From: Ferdinandcohnia salidurans
Lineage (GTDB): Bacteria > Bacillota > Bacilli > Bacillales > Bacillaceae_L
NCBI RefSeq assembly: GCF_042680725.1
Contig: NZ_JBHUEK010000011.1
Location: 3,481-67,480 of the forward strand
Direction: 5' to 3'
DNA length: 64,000 nucleotides
Shown here: positions 8,772 to 16,751 of the stretch, one piece after another
Layout of the letters: the number at the start of each line of letters is the position of its first letter
How positions within the stretch are numbered: the stretch's first letter is position 1
The notes under the pieces: model-generated
The model's database searches: none
What the model was told of the DNA's origin: nothing
Seen by the model: the letters and a program-made list of their open reading frames with translations, nothing else
Made by a program: the position numbers and the translations under genes

Positions 8772-9440
8772 GTGTTTAAGCGAATGAAAGAGGATATCGA
8801 AGTTGTGTTTGAACAGGACCCAGCTGCAAGAACTCATTTTGAGGTGATGCTGACTTACTCCGGATTGCATGCAATTTGGTCACACCGAGTGGCACATTTT
8901 CTTTTTAAAAGGAAATTGTTTTTCTTAGCTAGAACTGTTTCGCAAATAAGTCGTTTCTTCACAGGAATTGAAATTCACCCTGGTGCTAAAATTGGCCGTC
9001 GATTTTTCATTGACCATGGGATGGGCGTAGTGATTGGTGAGACCTGTGAAATTGGGGACAATGTGACAGTGTTTCAGGGCGTAACCCTCGGTGGAACAGG
9101 GAAAGAAAAAGGAAAGCGGCATCCAACAATTAAGGACAATGCACTGATTGCAACAGGAGCCAAAGTATTAGGATCGATTACAATTGGAGAGAATTCAAAA
9201 GTAGGAGCGGGTTCGGTTGTTCTGCAAGATGTTCCTCCGAATTCCACCGTCGTCGGTATCCCAGGTAGGGTTGTAATCCAGGATGGTATTAAAGTAAGAA
9301 ATAGCAAGGATTTAAATCACCGCGATTTACCAGATCCGGTTTTAGATAAAATCAGAGAACTAGAAAACGAAATTGAAAGCCTAAAAAAGGTAATCCAACA
9401 TAAGGAAGGAGCAAAGGATAATGTCCATTCACCTTTATAA
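8772..9440 (+). CDS. cysE: CysE, serine O-acetyltransferase
   Basis: 222 residues from GTG 8772. AAGGAGGG at 8758-8765 is six bases away, whereas the TTG at 8766 abuts it. An N-terminal helical region is followed by a left-handed beta-helix of hexapeptide repeats (GAKIGRRFFIDHG, GETCEIGDN, GAKVLGSITIG). It acetylates serine with acetyl-CoA, giving O-acetylserine for cysteine synthesis. The 3' end overlaps cysS by 20 bases, so translation is coupled. Expression should follow Cys-tRNA charging through the upstream T-box. Confidence 0.95.
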   Translation: MFKRMKEDIEVVFEQDPAARTHFEVMLTYSGLHAIWSHRVAHFLFKRKLFFLARTVSQISRFFTGIEIHPGAKIGRRFFIDHGMGVVIGETCEIGDNVTVFQGVTLGGTGKEKGKRHPTIKDNALIATGAKVLGSITIGENSKVGAGSVVLQDVPPNSTVVGIPGRVVIQDGIKVRNSKDLNHRDLPDPVLDKIRELENEIESLKKVIQHKEGAKDNVHSPL

Positions 9441-10818
9441 TACGCTAACTCGTAAGAAGGAAGAGTTTAAACCACTTGAGGCAAATAAAGTAAAAATGTA
9501 TGTGTGTGGTCCAACTGTTTATAACTATATCCATATTGGAAATGCACGGCCTGCCATAGTATTTGATACAGTTCGTCGTTATTTTGAATTTAGAGGCTAT
9601 GATGTTCATTATGTATCCAATTTTACAGATGTTGACGATAAATTGATTAAAGCAGCAAATGAGTTAGGTGAAGAGGTGCCGACTATTGCGGAACGTTTTA
9701 TCGATGCTTATTTTGAGGACGTGTCTGCATTAGGATGCAAAAAGGCGGATGTTCATCCAAGGGTTACAGAGAATATGGATATTATTATTGATTTTATCCA
9801 GGCTCTTATTGAGAAGGGCTTTGCCTATGAATCAGAAGGTGATGTTTACTATCGTACGAGGGAATTCAAGGAATATGGAAAGCTTTCGCACCAGTCCATT
9901 GACGAACTACGCGTAGGTGCGAGGATTGAAGTGGGAGATAAGAAGCAGGATGCCCTTGACTTTGTCTTATGGAAAAGTGCGAAGCCTGGAGAAATCTATT
10001 GGGAAAGCCCGTGGGGCGATGGTCGCCCAGGTTGGCACATCGAGTGCTCGGCAATGGCTAAAAGATACTTAGGTGAAACAATTGATATTCACGCAGGTGG
10101 TCAAGACTTAGCGTTTCCACACCATGAAAATGAAATTGCACAATCCGAAGCTGTGAATGGAAAAACGTTTGCAAATTATTGGATGCACAACGGCTATATT
10201 AATATTGATAATGAAAAAATGTCAAAATCTCTTGGTAACTTTGTATTGGTTCACGATATTATCAAAGACGTGGACCCACAGGTATTGCGCTTTTTCATGC
10301 TGTCTGTCCATTATCGACACCCAATTAACTATAGTGTTGAATTACTAGAAAGTACAAAAAATGCATTAGAACGATTACGTACTTCATACGCAAACTTAAA
10401 GCATCGTCTGCAAAGCAGTACGAATCTAACGAATGATGATGAAACATGGCTAGAAAAAATCACAGCGTTTCGCAATGATTTCATTGAGGCAATGGATGAT
10501 GATTTTAATACGGCAAATGCAATATCTGTTTTGTTTGAGATGTCGAAACAGGCCAATTATTACTTACAAGAAAAAAACACGGCCGAAAAGGTGATCGAAG
10601 CCTTTATCCAAGAATTCGAGGTATTATTTAATACACTAGGTCTTAAATTAGAAGATGAACAACTACTTGATGAGGAAATCGAAGAACTAATTGCAAAGCG
10701 AATCCAAGCACGAAAAGATCGCGACTTTGCTTTGTCTGACCAAATTCGTGACCAATTAAAGGCAATGAATATTATTCTAGAAGACACTCCTCAAGGTACA
10801 AGATGGAAAAGAGGATAA
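9421..10818 (+). CDS. cysS: CysS, cysteinyl-tRNA synthetase
   Basis: 465 residues. Class I motifs are YIHIGNARPAIVFD (HIGH-like, near residue 36) and KMSKS near 267. The zinc-binding Cys29 lies in CGPTVYN, and WHIECSAM and HHENEIAQSE supply the remaining ligands. It charges tRNA-Cys. Its placement with cysE under a Cys T-box links amino-acid supply to its use. Confidence 0.97.
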   Translation: MSIHLYNTLTRKKEEFKPLEANKVKMYVCGPTVYNYIHIGNARPAIVFDTVRRYFEFRGYDVHYVSNFTDVDDKLIKAANELGEEVPTIAERFIDAYFEDVSALGCKKADVHPRVTENMDIIIDFIQALIEKGFAYESEGDVYYRTREFKEYGKLSHQSIDELRVGARIEVGDKKQDALDFVLWKSAKPGEIYWESPWGDGRPGWHIECSAMAKRYLGETIDIHAGGQDLAFPHHENEIAQSEAVNGKTFANYWMHNGYINIDNEKMSKSLGNFVLVHDIIKDVDPQVLRFFMLSVHYRHPINYSVELLESTKNALERLRTSYANLKHRLQSSTNLTNDDETWLEKITAFRNDFIEAMDDDFNTANAISVLFEMSKQANYYLQEKNTAEKVIEAFIQEFEVLFNTLGLKLEDEQLLDEEIEELIAKRIQARKDRDFALSDQIRDQLKAMNIILEDTPQGTRWKRG

Positions 10819-10821
10819 TGA

Positions 10822-11229
10822 ATGAAGTTTTTATCAGACAACCAAATTGATAGTCATCAATTAAATAGTCTTGCCCTAGCTTATATGGGGGATGCCGTAT
10901 ACGAAATGTATGTACGGCATTACCTCTTGCAAAAGGGGAGTGTTAGACCCAATCAACTCCATAATCAGGCGAAGCATTATGTATCGGCTAAAGCACAATC
11001 GGCGGTAATCCATGAGATGCTTGATGAAGATTTTTTTTCAGAGGAAGAAAAAGCAGTAATCAGAAGGGGTCGCAACGCAAAGAGTGGAACAGTTCCTAAA
11101 AATACAGATGTCCAGACATACCGATACAGTACAGCGTTTGAAGCATTACTCGGTTTTCACTTTTTACAAAATGATACAGACAGAATCCATTCGATTATTG
11201 AAGAGGCATTTCGAATTATCGAATCTTAA
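10822..11229 (+). CDS. mrnC: MrnC, mini-ribonuclease III
   Basis: 135 residues: an RNase III catalytic domain without a dsRNA-binding domain. The signature ALAYMGDAVYEMYVR includes the metal-binding Asp24, and FEALLGFHFL is the second acidic motif. The B. subtilis orthologue matures 23S rRNA. It starts three bases after the cysS stop and is clearly cotranscribed. Confidence 0.94.
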   Translation: MKFLSDNQIDSHQLNSLALAYMGDAVYEMYVRHYLLQKGSVRPNQLHNQAKHYVSAKAQSAVIHEMLDEDFFSEEEKAVIRRGRNAKSGTVPKNTDVQTYRYSTAFEALLGFHFLQNDTDRIHSIIEEAFRIIES

Positions 11230-11246
11230 GAAAGGAGGAAAAAGAA

Positions 11247-11990
11247 ATGGCTAGTGATTATATTATTGGAAAAAACCCCGTAATTGAAGCATTGAAATCT
11301 GAGCGTGATATCAATAAAATTTGGATTGCAGAGGGGTCCAACAGAGGGCAAATGAACCAGATTACTTCCCTTGCTAAAGAGGGTAACGTATTGGTTCAAT
11401 TTGTTCCGAAAAAAAAGATTGACCAGATGGTTGAAGGCAACCACCAAGGCGTTGTTGCACAGGTAGCAGCGTATGAGTATGCAGAAGTTGATGATATTTT
11501 AGCAGCTGCCGAAAAGCGAAACGAAGCTCCTTTTATCATCTTGTTAGATGAATTAGAGGATCCTCATAACCTTGGTTCAATCCTTCGTACAGCCGATGCA
11601 GTTGGAGCACATGGGGTAATTATTCCCAAAAGAAGAGCAGTAGGATTAACAGCAACCGTTGCAAAGGCGTCAACAGGGGCGATTGAGTATATTCCAGTTG
11701 CACGAGTAACGAACTTAGCGAGAACGATTGATGAATTAAAGGACCGTGGGGTATGGATTGTTGGTACAGATGCGAAGGGAAAAGAGGATTATCGAAATGT
11801 CGACGGTAAAATGTCGATTGGCTTAGTTATTGGCAGTGAGGGTAGAGGCATGGGACGCCTTGTGAAAGAAAAATGTGATTTTCTTTTACATTTACCGATG
11901 CAGGGAAAAGTAACCTCTTTAAATGCTTCTGTTGCTGCTAGTCTACTTATGTATGAGGTTTATCGTAAGCGGAATCCGTTAGGAGAGTAA
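11247..11990 (+). CDS. rlmB: RlmB/YacO-family SpoU (TrmH) rRNA 2'-O-methyltransferase
   Basis: 247 residues. A small N-terminal substrate-binding domain begins DYIIGKNPVIEAL. The SPOUT domain follows, with NLGSILRTADAVGAHG, IGSEGRGM and the knot SLNASVAASLLMYE. The family 2'-O-methylates ribose in 23S rRNA using SAM. A strong AAAGGAGG site lies upstream. The exact modified nucleotide is not deducible from sequence. Confidence 0.92.
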   Translation: MASDYIIGKNPVIEALKSERDINKIWIAEGSNRGQMNQITSLAKEGNVLVQFVPKKKIDQMVEGNHQGVVAQVAAYEYAEVDDILAAAEKRNEAPFIILLDELEDPHNLGSILRTADAVGAHGVIIPKRRAVGLTATVAKASTGAIEYIPVARVTNLARTIDELKDRGVWIVGTDAKGKEDYRNVDGKMSIGLVIGSEGRGMGRLVKEKCDFLLHLPMQGKVTSLNASVAASLLMYEVYRKRNPLGE

Positions 11991-11995
11991 ATCAA

Positions 11996-12505
11996 ATGGA
12001 TATCCTGCTGGTAGATGGCTACAACATTATAGGTGCATGGCCAGAACTACGTCATCTTAAAACAAAGGACTTTTCAGCAGCGCGTGATTTGTTAATCGAG
12101 AAGATGGCTGAATATCAGGCGTACACAGGATATAAGGTGATTGTTGTATTTGATGCACACCTCGTACCAGGAATTGAATCAAAAATGAAAAGTCGAAAAA
12201 TCGAAGTTATTTTTACGCGTGAAAATGAGACGGCGGATGAACGGATAGAAAAGCTAGCACAACAATTAAATAATATTAAAACACAAATCCATGTAGCAAC
12301 TTCTGATTTTACCGAGCAATGGCAGATATTTGGACAAGGGGCCTTAAGGAAATCGGCTAGAGAATTACTGACGGAGATGGAAGTAGTAGAGTCTGGAATT
12401 CAAAAGGACGTCAAGAAAACCTATCAAGAAAAAAGTGTTTCAAAAATTCCACTTTCCGACGAAATTGCAGAAATATTTGAAAAATGGCGTCGAGGACAGC
12501 AATGA
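11996..12505 (+). CDS. rae1: Rae1 (YacP), NYN-domain endoribonuclease
   Basis: 169 residues, as in B. subtilis. The PIN-like NYN fold begins MDILLVDGYNIIGAWPEL, with Asp7 as a likely metal ligand; VVFDAHLVPG and VATSDFTEQW follow. Rae1 is a ribosome-associated RNase that cleaves mRNA in the A site in B. subtilis. It starts five bases after rlmB and ends the cysE-rae1 transcription unit before the sigH promoter. Confidence 0.92.
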   Translation: MDILLVDGYNIIGAWPELRHLKTKDFSAARDLLIEKMAEYQAYTGYKVIVVFDAHLVPGIESKMKSRKIEVIFTRENETADERIEKLAQQLNNIKTQIHVATSDFTEQWQIFGQGALRKSARELLTEMEVVESGIQKDVKKTYQEKSVSKIPLSDEIAEIFEKWRRGQQ

Positions 12506-12510
12506 GCGGG

Positions 12511-12540
12511 TTGACGCTTGGAAAAGCACTCCTGTATAAT
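12511..12540 (+). promoter_or_regulatory. Sigma-A promoter for sigH
   Basis: TTGACG at 12511-12516 and a perfect TATAAT at 12535-12540, spacer 18. It lies just after the rae1 stop and about 100 bases before sigH. AbrB repression of sigH is known in B. subtilis; I could not identify an AbrB site by eye. Confidence 0.75.
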
Positions 12541-12637
12541 ATTTCTAGATAAAGAATTTTACGAACATTACGTATTAACTTTATTTATTAGCGTTTTTGG
12601 TAGGAAACAACTTCTAAGGTAGGTCGGAGGGATCGGT

Positions 12638-13291
12638 GTGAGTTCAAGCTTCGATGATTATGGCAACAGATTATATTATGACCGACTAGAGGATGAGGAA
12701 GTCGTGGAATTGGTCCATGCTGGTGAAAGTGAAGCATTGGACTATTTAATTAATAAGTATAGAAATTTTGTGCGTGCAAAAGCCAGATCATACTTTTTAA
12801 TAGGAGCAGATCGCGAAGATATTGTTCAAGAAGGTATGATCGGGCTATACAAAGCAATTCGTGATTTCAAGGAGGACAAACTTTCCTCTTTTAAAGCGTT
12901 TGCAGAACTTTGTATTACACGTCAGATTATTACTGCGATTAAAACCGCGACAAGACAGAAGCATATACCTCTTAATTCTTATGTTTCATTGGACAAGCCG
13001 ATATATGATGAAGAATCTGACCGTACATTAATGGATGTTATTTCAGGTGCGAAGATTTTAGATCCTGAAGAATTAATCATCAATAGGGAAAAGTTTGATG
13101 ACATTGAATTAAAAATGGCAGAGCTCCTAAGTGATTTAGAGCGTAAGGTGTTATCCTTATATCTAGACGGAAGGTCCTATCAGGAAATCTCAGAGGATTT
13201 AAATCGTCATGTAAAATCTATAGATAATGCGCTCCAACGTGTAAAACGTAAATTAGAACGGTATTTAGAAATTCAAGAGATTAAGTTATAA
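12638..13291 (+). CDS. sigH: SigH, stationary-phase/sporulation sigma factor (sigma-30)
   Basis: 217 residues. Region 2 includes LINKYRNFVRAKARSYFL and the -10 recognition segment FAELCITRQIITAIKTA. Region 4 includes LSDLERKVLSLYLDGRSY and an HTH ending VKSIDNALQRVKRKLERYL. The GTG start is preceded by CGGAGG. SigH directs early sporulation and competence genes (for example spo0A and citG promoters) in Bacillus. The first 15 or so residues differ from B. subtilis, as expected for this variable tip. Confidence 0.97.
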   Translation: MSSSFDDYGNRLYYDRLEDEEVVELVHAGESEALDYLINKYRNFVRAKARSYFLIGADREDIVQEGMIGLYKAIRDFKEDKLSSFKAFAELCITRQIITAIKTATRQKHIPLNSYVSLDKPIYDEESDRTLMDVISGAKILDPEELIINREKFDDIELKMAELLSDLERKVLSLYLDGRSYQEISEDLNRHVKSIDNALQRVKRKLERYLEIQEIKL

Positions 13292-13333
13292 AAGGAACCG
13301 TTTCTAACCAATATTTACAGTCAGGGCCTAGTA

Positions 13334-13362
13334 TTGACATATAAATCAAGCCTGTGTTACAT
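13334..13362 (+). promoter_or_regulatory. Sigma-A promoter for rpmG-secE
   Basis: TTGACA at 13334-13339 and TTACAT at 13357-13362, spacer 17. Located about 70 bases before rpmG. Confidence 0.65.
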
Positions 13363-13431
13363 TTTTAAGGAAATTGAGACAATTTATTTAATAATAGGAT
13401 GCAAGCTGCATTTTACATGGATGGTGATAAA

Positions 13432-13578
13432 ATGCGTAAAAAGGTAATTTTAGCCTGTGTGGAATGTGGTAGTAGAAATTATACGACCATGAAGAATAGC
13501 TCTTCAGCTGAACGGCTTGAAATGAAGAAGTTTTGTAAGACCTGCAATTCTCACACGAATCATCGTGAAACGAAATAG
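13432..13578 (+). CDS. rpmG: Ribosomal protein bL33, zinc-binding (C+) form
   Basis: 48 codons: MRKKVILACVECGSRNY at the N-terminus and FCKTCNSHTNHRETK at the C-terminus. Two CxxC pairs (ACVEC, CKTC) make this the zinc-containing paralogue. The position between sigH and secE matches the rpmGB gene of B. subtilis. The ribosome binding site GGATGGTGAT is only moderate. Confidence 0.93.
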   Translation: MRKKVILACVECGSRNYTTMKNSSSAERLEMKKFCKTCNSHTNHRETK

Positions 13579-13614
13579 ATTAGGATTGTTCTGATAAAGT
13601 TGGAGGTTACATGG

Positions 13615-13797
13615 ATGAAAAACATAACCAAGTTTTTTCGTGAAATAGTTCGAGAAATGAAGAAAACAAGCTGGCCGAAAAGAAAAGAACTTACACGTTA
13701 TACAATTGTTACATTAACAACGGTAATTTTTGTATCTGTATTTTTCGCAGTGGTTGATCTTGGAATTTCTGAATTAATTCGTTTAGTACTTGAATAA
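13615..13797 (+). CDS. secE: SecE, preprotein translocase subunit
   Basis: 60 residues from ATG 13615; GGAGG at 13602-13606 gives the right spacing, and the in-frame TTG at 13600 overlaps it. An amphipathic N-terminal helix with the conserved KTSWPKRKEL precedes a single transmembrane helix (about residues 31-55). It clamps SecY in the SecYEG channel; secY is at 40.1 kb. Confidence 0.95.
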   Translation: MKNITKFFREIVREMKKTSWPKRKELTRYTIVTLTTVIFVSVFFAVVDLGISELIRLVLE

Positions 13798-13820
13798 ACC
13801 CTGTTCACTCATGGTATAAT
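13790..13820 (+). promoter_or_regulatory. Extended -10 promoter between secE and nusG
   Basis: TGG followed by TATAAT at 13815-13820, with a weak -35 TTGAAT at 13790-13795 (spacer 19). Transcription would start near 13827, upstream of a terminator-like hairpin and then nusG. Confidence 0.55.
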
Positions 13821-13850
13821 GATGAATAGAGAACAAAGAGTGTTTACGAG

Positions 13851-13872
13851 AAAGCCCGGTTACGGGTTTTTT
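13851..13872 (+). terminator. Terminator or attenuator in the nusG leader
   Basis: AAGCCCG pairs with CGGGTTT across a GTTA loop and is followed by a T-run. It lies 77 bases before nusG and after the putative nusG promoter, so nusG expression needs read-through. Confidence 0.75.
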
Positions 13873-13948
13873 TAATTGCAAAAAATATAGAATGTCAAGA
13901 CGGTGTCAAAACCCAGTAAAGGGAGGGAAGGACAAGCAGTCCTAACTT

Positions 13949-14482
13949 ATGGAAAAGAATTGGTATGTTGTTCATACGTACTCAGGGTATGAAAATAAAG
14001 TAAAAGCAAATTTAGAGAAACGTGTCGAATCAATGGGCATGCAAGATAAAATCTTCCGCGTTATTGTTCCGGAAGATGAAGAAACTGATATCAAGAACGG
14101 AAAAAAGAAAATCGTTAAGAAGAAGGTATTCCCTGGTTATGTTTTAGTTGAATTAATCATGACAGATGATTCTTGGTATGTAGTACGTAACACACCTGGA
14201 GTTACAGGTTTCGTTGGTTCAGCGGGTTCAGGCTCAAAACCAACGCCACTTTTACCAGAAGAAGTAACATTCATCCTTAAGAGAATGGGAATGGATGAAA
14301 GGCCTATTGATGTTGACTTTGAATTAAAAGAAACAGTTCGTGTGAAAGAAGGTCCATTCACAAACTTCACAGGTGCAATCGAAGATCTAGATGTCGATAA
14401 GCAAAAGGTAAAAGTTCTTGTCAATATGTTCGGTCGTGAAACCCCAGTTGAGTTGGACTTTACACAAATCGAAAAAATCTAA
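13949..14482 (+). CDS. nusG: NusG, transcription elongation/pausing factor
   Basis: 177 residues. The NGN domain begins NWYVVHTYSGYENKVK. The KOW domain begins VRVKEGPFTNFTGAIEDLD near residue 130. NusG binds RNA polymerase; in B. subtilis it stimulates sequence-specific pausing. It precedes the L11-L1 genes as usual. The start ATG lies 19 bases after GGGAGGGAAGG, a longer spacing than normal, with GGAC closer; the protein's N-terminus still supports this start. Confidence 0.95.
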   Translation: MEKNWYVVHTYSGYENKVKANLEKRVESMGMQDKIFRVIVPEDEETDIKNGKKKIVKKKVFPGYVLVELIMTDDSWYVVRNTPGVTGFVGSAGSGSKPTPLLPEEVTFILKRMGMDERPIDVDFELKETVRVKEGPFTNFTGAIEDLDVDKQKVKVLVNMFGRETPVELDFTQIEKI

Positions 14483-14493
14483 TGAAGAAAAAC

Positions 14494-14522
14494 TTGATAT
14501 TGTAAATCAAAAGTGGTAATAT
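14494..14522 (+). promoter_or_regulatory. Sigma-A promoter for rplK-rplA
   Basis: TTGATA at 14494-14499 and TAATAT at 14517-14522, spacer 17, with a TGG extended -10. It starts 11 bases after the nusG stop. Confidence 0.7.
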
Positions 14523-14597
14523 TGCATAGGTCAGTATGTCTCAAAATATTGAGACTAACTATGCTAACGTTCTTTATTGATTATAAAGAATAGATGA

Positions 14598-14623
14598 GTG
14601 GGAGGGTAAAACCCTATTACCAC
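14598..14623 (+). promoter_or_regulatory. Putative L1-binding leader element upstream of rplK
   Basis: GTGGGAGG at 14598-14605 pairs through GTGG with the CCAC of TTACCAC at 14617-14623. The same strands (GGUGGGAGG and UACCACC) form the L1 site of 23S rRNA helix 76-77. Autoregulation by L1 is known in other bacteria; this site is inferred from mimicry. The rplK ribosome binding site follows 14 bases later. Confidence 0.65.
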
Positions 14624-14650
14624 ATCACGGACTTTAAGGAGGTGTGTCTC

Positions 14651-15076
14651 GTGGCTAAAAAAGTAATTAAAGAGGTTAAATTACAAATTCCAGCGGGTAA
14701 AGCAAACCCAGCGCCACCGGTTGGACCAGCATTAGGTCAAGCAGGTGTTAACATTATGGGATTCTGTAAAGAGTTCAACGCTCGTACAGCAGAACAAGCT
14801 GGTTTAATTATTCCTGTTGTAATCACAGTTTATGAAGATCGTTCATTTACATTTATTACAAAAACTCCTCCTGCTGCAGTTCTTTTAAAGAAAGCGGCTG
14901 GAATTGAGTCTGGTTCTGGTGAACCAAACCGTAATAAAGTTGCAACAGTTAAGCGTGATAAAGTACGCGAGATTGCAGAAACAAAAATGCCTGATTTAAA
15001 TGCAGCAAATGTTGAATCTGCAATGCGTATGGTTGAAGGTACTGCTCGTAGCATGGGAATTGTCATCGAAGACTAA
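14651..15076 (+). CDS. rplK: Ribosomal protein uL11
   Basis: 141 residues from GTG 14651, with AAGGAGGT six bases upstream. The longer in-frame extension back to 14594 would read through the regulatory leader. KLQIPAGKANPAPPVGPALGQAGVNIM is preserved in outline, including the proline-rich thiostrepton-binding N-domain, followed by the RNA-binding C-domain (TVKRDKVREIAETKM). It forms the GTPase-associated stalk base with 23S rRNA. Confidence 0.96.
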   Translation: MAKKVIKEVKLQIPAGKANPAPPVGPALGQAGVNIMGFCKEFNARTAEQAGLIIPVVITVYEDRSFTFITKTPPAAVLLKKAAGIESGSGEPNRNKVATVKRDKVREIAETKMPDLNAANVESAMRMVEGTARSMGIVIED

Positions 15077-15187
15077 TTCCAATTTGCTACAATTTGTTCG
15101 GGGGTTGCGGATGGAACATCACTTTTCTTTCGTTCGCAACCTTTGTTCTGTCTAGCGTCAGTGCATAAAAGTGCTGTCACGCTTGGC

Positions 15188-15213
15188 GTGGGAGGTTATT
15201 CCGTTAAAACCAC
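15188..15213 (+). promoter_or_regulatory. Putative L1-binding element upstream of rplA
   Basis: A second GTGGGAGG (15188-15195) pairs with AACCAC (15208-15213), repeating the rplK leader element and the 23S L1 site. It ends three bases before the rplA ribosome binding site GAGGAGG, so bound L1 could block initiation. Confidence 0.65.
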
Positions 15214-15232
15214 AATTGAGGAGGAAATTAAA

Positions 15233-15922
15233 ATGGCAAAAAGAGGTAAAAAGTACGTAGAAGCTGCTAAATTAGTAGACCGTACAAAAGCTTACTCAGT
15301 TGCAGAAGCAATTGAATTAGTAAAGAAAACAAGCACAGCTAAATTTGATGCGACTGTAGAAGTTGCATTCCGTTTAGGAGTAGACCCTAAGAAAGCTGAC
15401 CAACAAATTCGTGGTGCAGTTGTTCTACCAAACGGTACTGGTAAAACTCAACGTGTATTAGTTTTCGCTAAAGGTGAAAAAGCAAAAGAAGCAGAAGCTG
15501 CTGGAGCTGATTATGTTGGCGATAGCGAGTTCATCAACAAAATCAACCAAGGTTGGTTTGATTTCGATGTAATCGTAGCTACTCCTGACATGATGGGTGA
15601 AGTTGGTAAGCTTGGTCGTGTATTAGGGCCAAAAGGTTTAATGCCAAACCCTAAAACAGGAACTGTTACTTTTGATGTAACAAAAGCAATTAATGAAATC
15701 AAAGCTGGTAAAGTTGAATACCGCGTTGATAAATCTTCTAACATTCATGTTCCGATTGGTAAGATCTCATTTGATGATCAAAAACTAATTGAGAACTTCA
15801 CTACAATTTATGAAACTATGCTTAAGGTTAAACCATCTGCAGCAAAAGGAACTTACATGAAAAACGTTGCTGTATCTTCTACAATGGGACCTGGCGTAAA
15901 AGTTGACGCTTCTACATTCTAA
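15233..15922 (+). CDS. rplA: Ribosomal protein uL1
   Basis: 229 residues from ATG 15233, which follows GAGGAGG. The upstream in-frame extension to 15143 covers the L1-site mimic and is not coding. The signature GxVGKLGRVLGPKGLMPNPKTGT is present near residues 122-143. L1 forms the mobile stalk at the ribosomal E site and represses its own mRNA in many bacteria. Confidence 0.96.
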   Translation: MAKRGKKYVEAAKLVDRTKAYSVAEAIELVKKTSTAKFDATVEVAFRLGVDPKKADQQIRGAVVLPNGTGKTQRVLVFAKGEKAKEAEAAGADYVGDSEFINKINQGWFDFDVIVATPDMMGEVGKLGRVLGPKGLMPNPKTGTVTFDVTKAINEIKAGKVEYRVDKSSNIHVPIGKISFDDQKLIENFTTIYETMLKVKPSAAKGTYMKNVAVSSTMGPGVKVDASTF

Positions 15923-15939
15923 TTAGAAAATAGTGGATA

Positions 15940-15968
15940 TTGACTTTTACAAGAGCATTTCATATAAT
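15940..15968 (+). promoter_or_regulatory. Sigma-A promoter for rplJ-rplL
   Basis: TTGACT at 15940-15945 and TATAAT at 15963-15968, spacer 17: a near-consensus promoter driving the L10 leader. Confidence 0.85.
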
Positions 15969-15999
15969 AGATTTTGTTGTTAACAAATGAATAGCATTT

Positions 16000-16104
16000 G
16001 TACCGTAGACAGTAGGTGCTTCGATAGCTTAATTTCCTACCGAGGTGTAGTATATATTACTTGATCATTACTACCTCTGTGTCTACTTGGCATAGAGGTT
16101 TTTT
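16000..16104 (+). promoter_or_regulatory. L10-type ribosomal protein leader with attenuator
   Basis: GTAGAC (16005-16010) pairs with GTCTAC (16081-16086) around an inner stem in which GAGGTGTAGTA meets TACTACCTC. The same CCTCT can instead pair with AGAGG (16094-16098), followed by a T-run. These mutually exclusive hairpins are what the Bacillus L10 leader is known for: L10 (with L7/L12) binding favours termination. Confidence 0.85.
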
Positions 16105-16189
16105 AATCTAGAAACGTGTTCTTCATGAACGCCCTCTAACACCGAACGGTTTCAAGTGTTGCGAAATAACTCACAGGAGGTGTAAAAGA

Positions 16190-16690
16190 ATGAGTCATGC
16201 AGTAGAACAAAAGAAACAAATCGTAACTGAAATTGCAGACAAATTACGTGAAAGTAAATCAACGATCGTTGTTGACTATCGCGGTCTATCTGTTGCAGAA
16301 GTAACAGAACTACGTAAGCAACTTCGTGAGGCAGGCATTGAATTTAAAGTGTACAAAAACACATTAACTCGCCGCGCTGCAGAACAAGCTGAGCTTGCTG
16401 GTTTAAATGATGCATTAACAGGACCAAACGCAATTGCATTCAGTAATGAAGACGTAGTTGCTCCTGCTAAAATTCTTAATGATTTTGCGAAAAAGCATGA
16501 AGCATTAGAAATCAAAGCGGGTGTTATCGAAGGAAATGTTGCAACTCTTGAGGAAGTTAAAGCTCTTGCTGATCTACCATCACGCGAAGGTTTACTTTCT
16601 ATGTTGCTTAGCGTACTTCAAGCTCCAATTCGTAACCTTGCACTTGCTACTAAAGCAGTTGCAGAACAAAAAGAAGAGCAAGGCGCTTAA
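16190..16690 (+). CDS. rplJ: Ribosomal protein uL10
   Basis: 166 residues. The N-terminal RNA-binding domain includes STIVVDYRGLSVAEVTELRKQLRE and the YKNTL motif. The C-terminal helix carries the L7/L12 dimers. The ATG follows CAGGAGGTG. It is cotranscribed with rplL 61 bases downstream and is the presumed ligand for the upstream leader. Confidence 0.96.
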   Translation: MSHAVEQKKQIVTEIADKLRESKSTIVVDYRGLSVAEVTELRKQLREAGIEFKVYKNTLTRRAAEQAELAGLNDALTGPNAIAFSNEDVVAPAKILNDFAKKHEALEIKAGVIEGNVATLEEVKALADLPSREGLLSMLLSVLQAPIRNLALATKAVAEQKEEQGA

Positions 16691-16751
16691 TCGTAATACA
16701 ATTATACAATTCGAAATACAAATAGGATAATTATTTAAGGAGGATTTTCTA

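Noticed and set aside
15150..15190. Third copy of repeat family A (CTGTCTAGCGTCAGTGC)
   Set aside because: Only the first dozen bases resemble the family; the rest belongs to the rplA leader.
15143..15232. Extended N-terminus for L1
   Set aside because: It covers the L1-site mimic; GAGGAGG and the family N-terminus MAKRGKKY point to 15233.
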